A DNA stretch of 64,000 nucleotides from Lanius collurio (Eukaryota > Chordata > Aves > Passeriformes > Laniidae). Below the pieces are notes generated by a model. It saw only the letters and a list, made by a program, of their open reading frames with translations, did not search any database and was not told where the DNA came from. The stretch lies in NCBI GenBank assembly GCA_020086605.1, contig JACBWW010000051.1, forward strand, positions 2,237,810 through 2,301,809, written 5' to 3'. Shown in pieces: positions 63,101-64,000 of the stretch. A program made the translations under genes and the position numbers. Position 1 is the first letter of the stretch. The number at the start of each line of letters is the position of its first letter.

Positions 63101-64000
63101 GCAGTTGTTCAGCTTTGGGACAGGCAAGCGTCTCAAGAGACTACAGTTCAAGTGTGCCCAAAAAAGGAAAGAAAGTGAGTTTTTTAATAGAGTGAAAAAT
63201 CTTTTTTTCTTTATTTTTGCCTTACTTAATATAAACTTTAAATCCAGGACATTACATGATTCAATTTCAAATTTCCATGGGGGGGTTAAATTAATTGACC
63301 TATCCCTAGTTAAGTTATTTGTATCCCAACTCTCTATTGGTTCTAAATGTCCAAATGATTTTCTCAGATTTCTTGGCAGTTAAGGATATGTGTAAATAAT
63401 TGGTCATAAAAGGAAGAGATTGCAGTGGGTAAAGGGAATGAAATATCTTCTCATTTCATTCAGGAAATATATCATAAAGTAGATGCTTAACCAGAATTTT
63501 TAGAGTACTCTTATATACATCCAGCAAGTTAATCTAATTTCCTTGCAGTAATTATAACTAACTTTTATCAATTAGTTGAGTGATTAGTGACTACATCATA
63601 GCTGACAAGTCTTCCCATGCACAATAATGTAAATATTGGGAATTCATTGTTCAGAATTCACCTGGTGTAATTCAAATATGATGAGTGTCAAAACTTCAAC
63701 ACATAGTAATTTGTTGTAATTATGGACTATCATTTAAATCATATTTTTACATTTAATCAATGAATAGTGTTGTTCATTTATGATAGTGCAACACAGAGAT
63801 ACAGACCAGGGGAAAATGAAGAATGTATTTGAAAATAATCTAACAAAATGCCAGTGTTCAAATTGTAATTTACCAAGGAGTATCCAAAAAACCCCCAAAC
63901 CCTGAACATGAGCAGGAAGAAGCAAAGATGCTTTCCAAATATCTTTCCATTTGTAATTTCTCTAGAAGAAATAGCAAGTAGTGTTCAACTCCAATGTATT
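60157..64000. other. AT-rich non-coding stretch
   Basis: About 3.8 kb to the window end. Only short, unstructured frames are present. I see no gene or repeat that I can support. Confidence 0.55.

Overview
This 64 kb window looks like nuclear DNA from a bird, probably a passerine. It is AT-rich, has vertebrate-style interspersed repeats, and contains chicken-repeat-1 (CR1) LINE fragments and avian ERV-L and ERV-K-like long terminal repeats (LTRs). The lineage call rests on recognising repeat families, not on a database search. I found no convincing host protein-coding exon, tRNA, rRNA or CRISPR array. The window is best read as intergenic DNA or part of a very large intron. A run of ten Ns at 1344-1353 is an assembly gap.

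The one striking locus is at 20126-22367. It is a short, old, LTR-bounded retroelement lying on the minus strand. Two related LTRs (20132-20417 and 22084-22361) start TGTTG and sit between near-identical 6-bp flanks (caaaac / gaaaac). Reading on the minus strand, the interior holds a possible primer-binding site, a Gag/matrix-like open frame, a GC-rich repetitive linker, a recognisable Y-box-family cold-shock domain, a proline/aromatic-rich tail and a polypurine tract. No protease, polymerase or envelope is present. This fits a non-autonomous retrovirus-like element that captured a host Y-box RNA-binding gene as mRNA. The copy is broken by a stop codon and several frame changes.

Elsewhere, left to right: a clean antisense solo LTR with a perfect 5-bp target duplication (6331-6953); a plus-strand CR1 fragment with internal deletions (18765-19345); an A/C-rich tract (19383-19520); a minus-strand CR1 3' end (23592-23905); an ancient CR1/L3-like fragment (26100-26345); a plus-strand CR1 reverse-transcriptase fragment (28503-29195); a weak CR1 fragment (36281-36405); a G/T-rich simple repeat (36853-37047); an unrecognised open frame (52673-53059, minus strand); and a plus-strand ERV-L-type solo LTR (59625-60156). 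The remaining long stretches are AT-rich and show no gene I can support.
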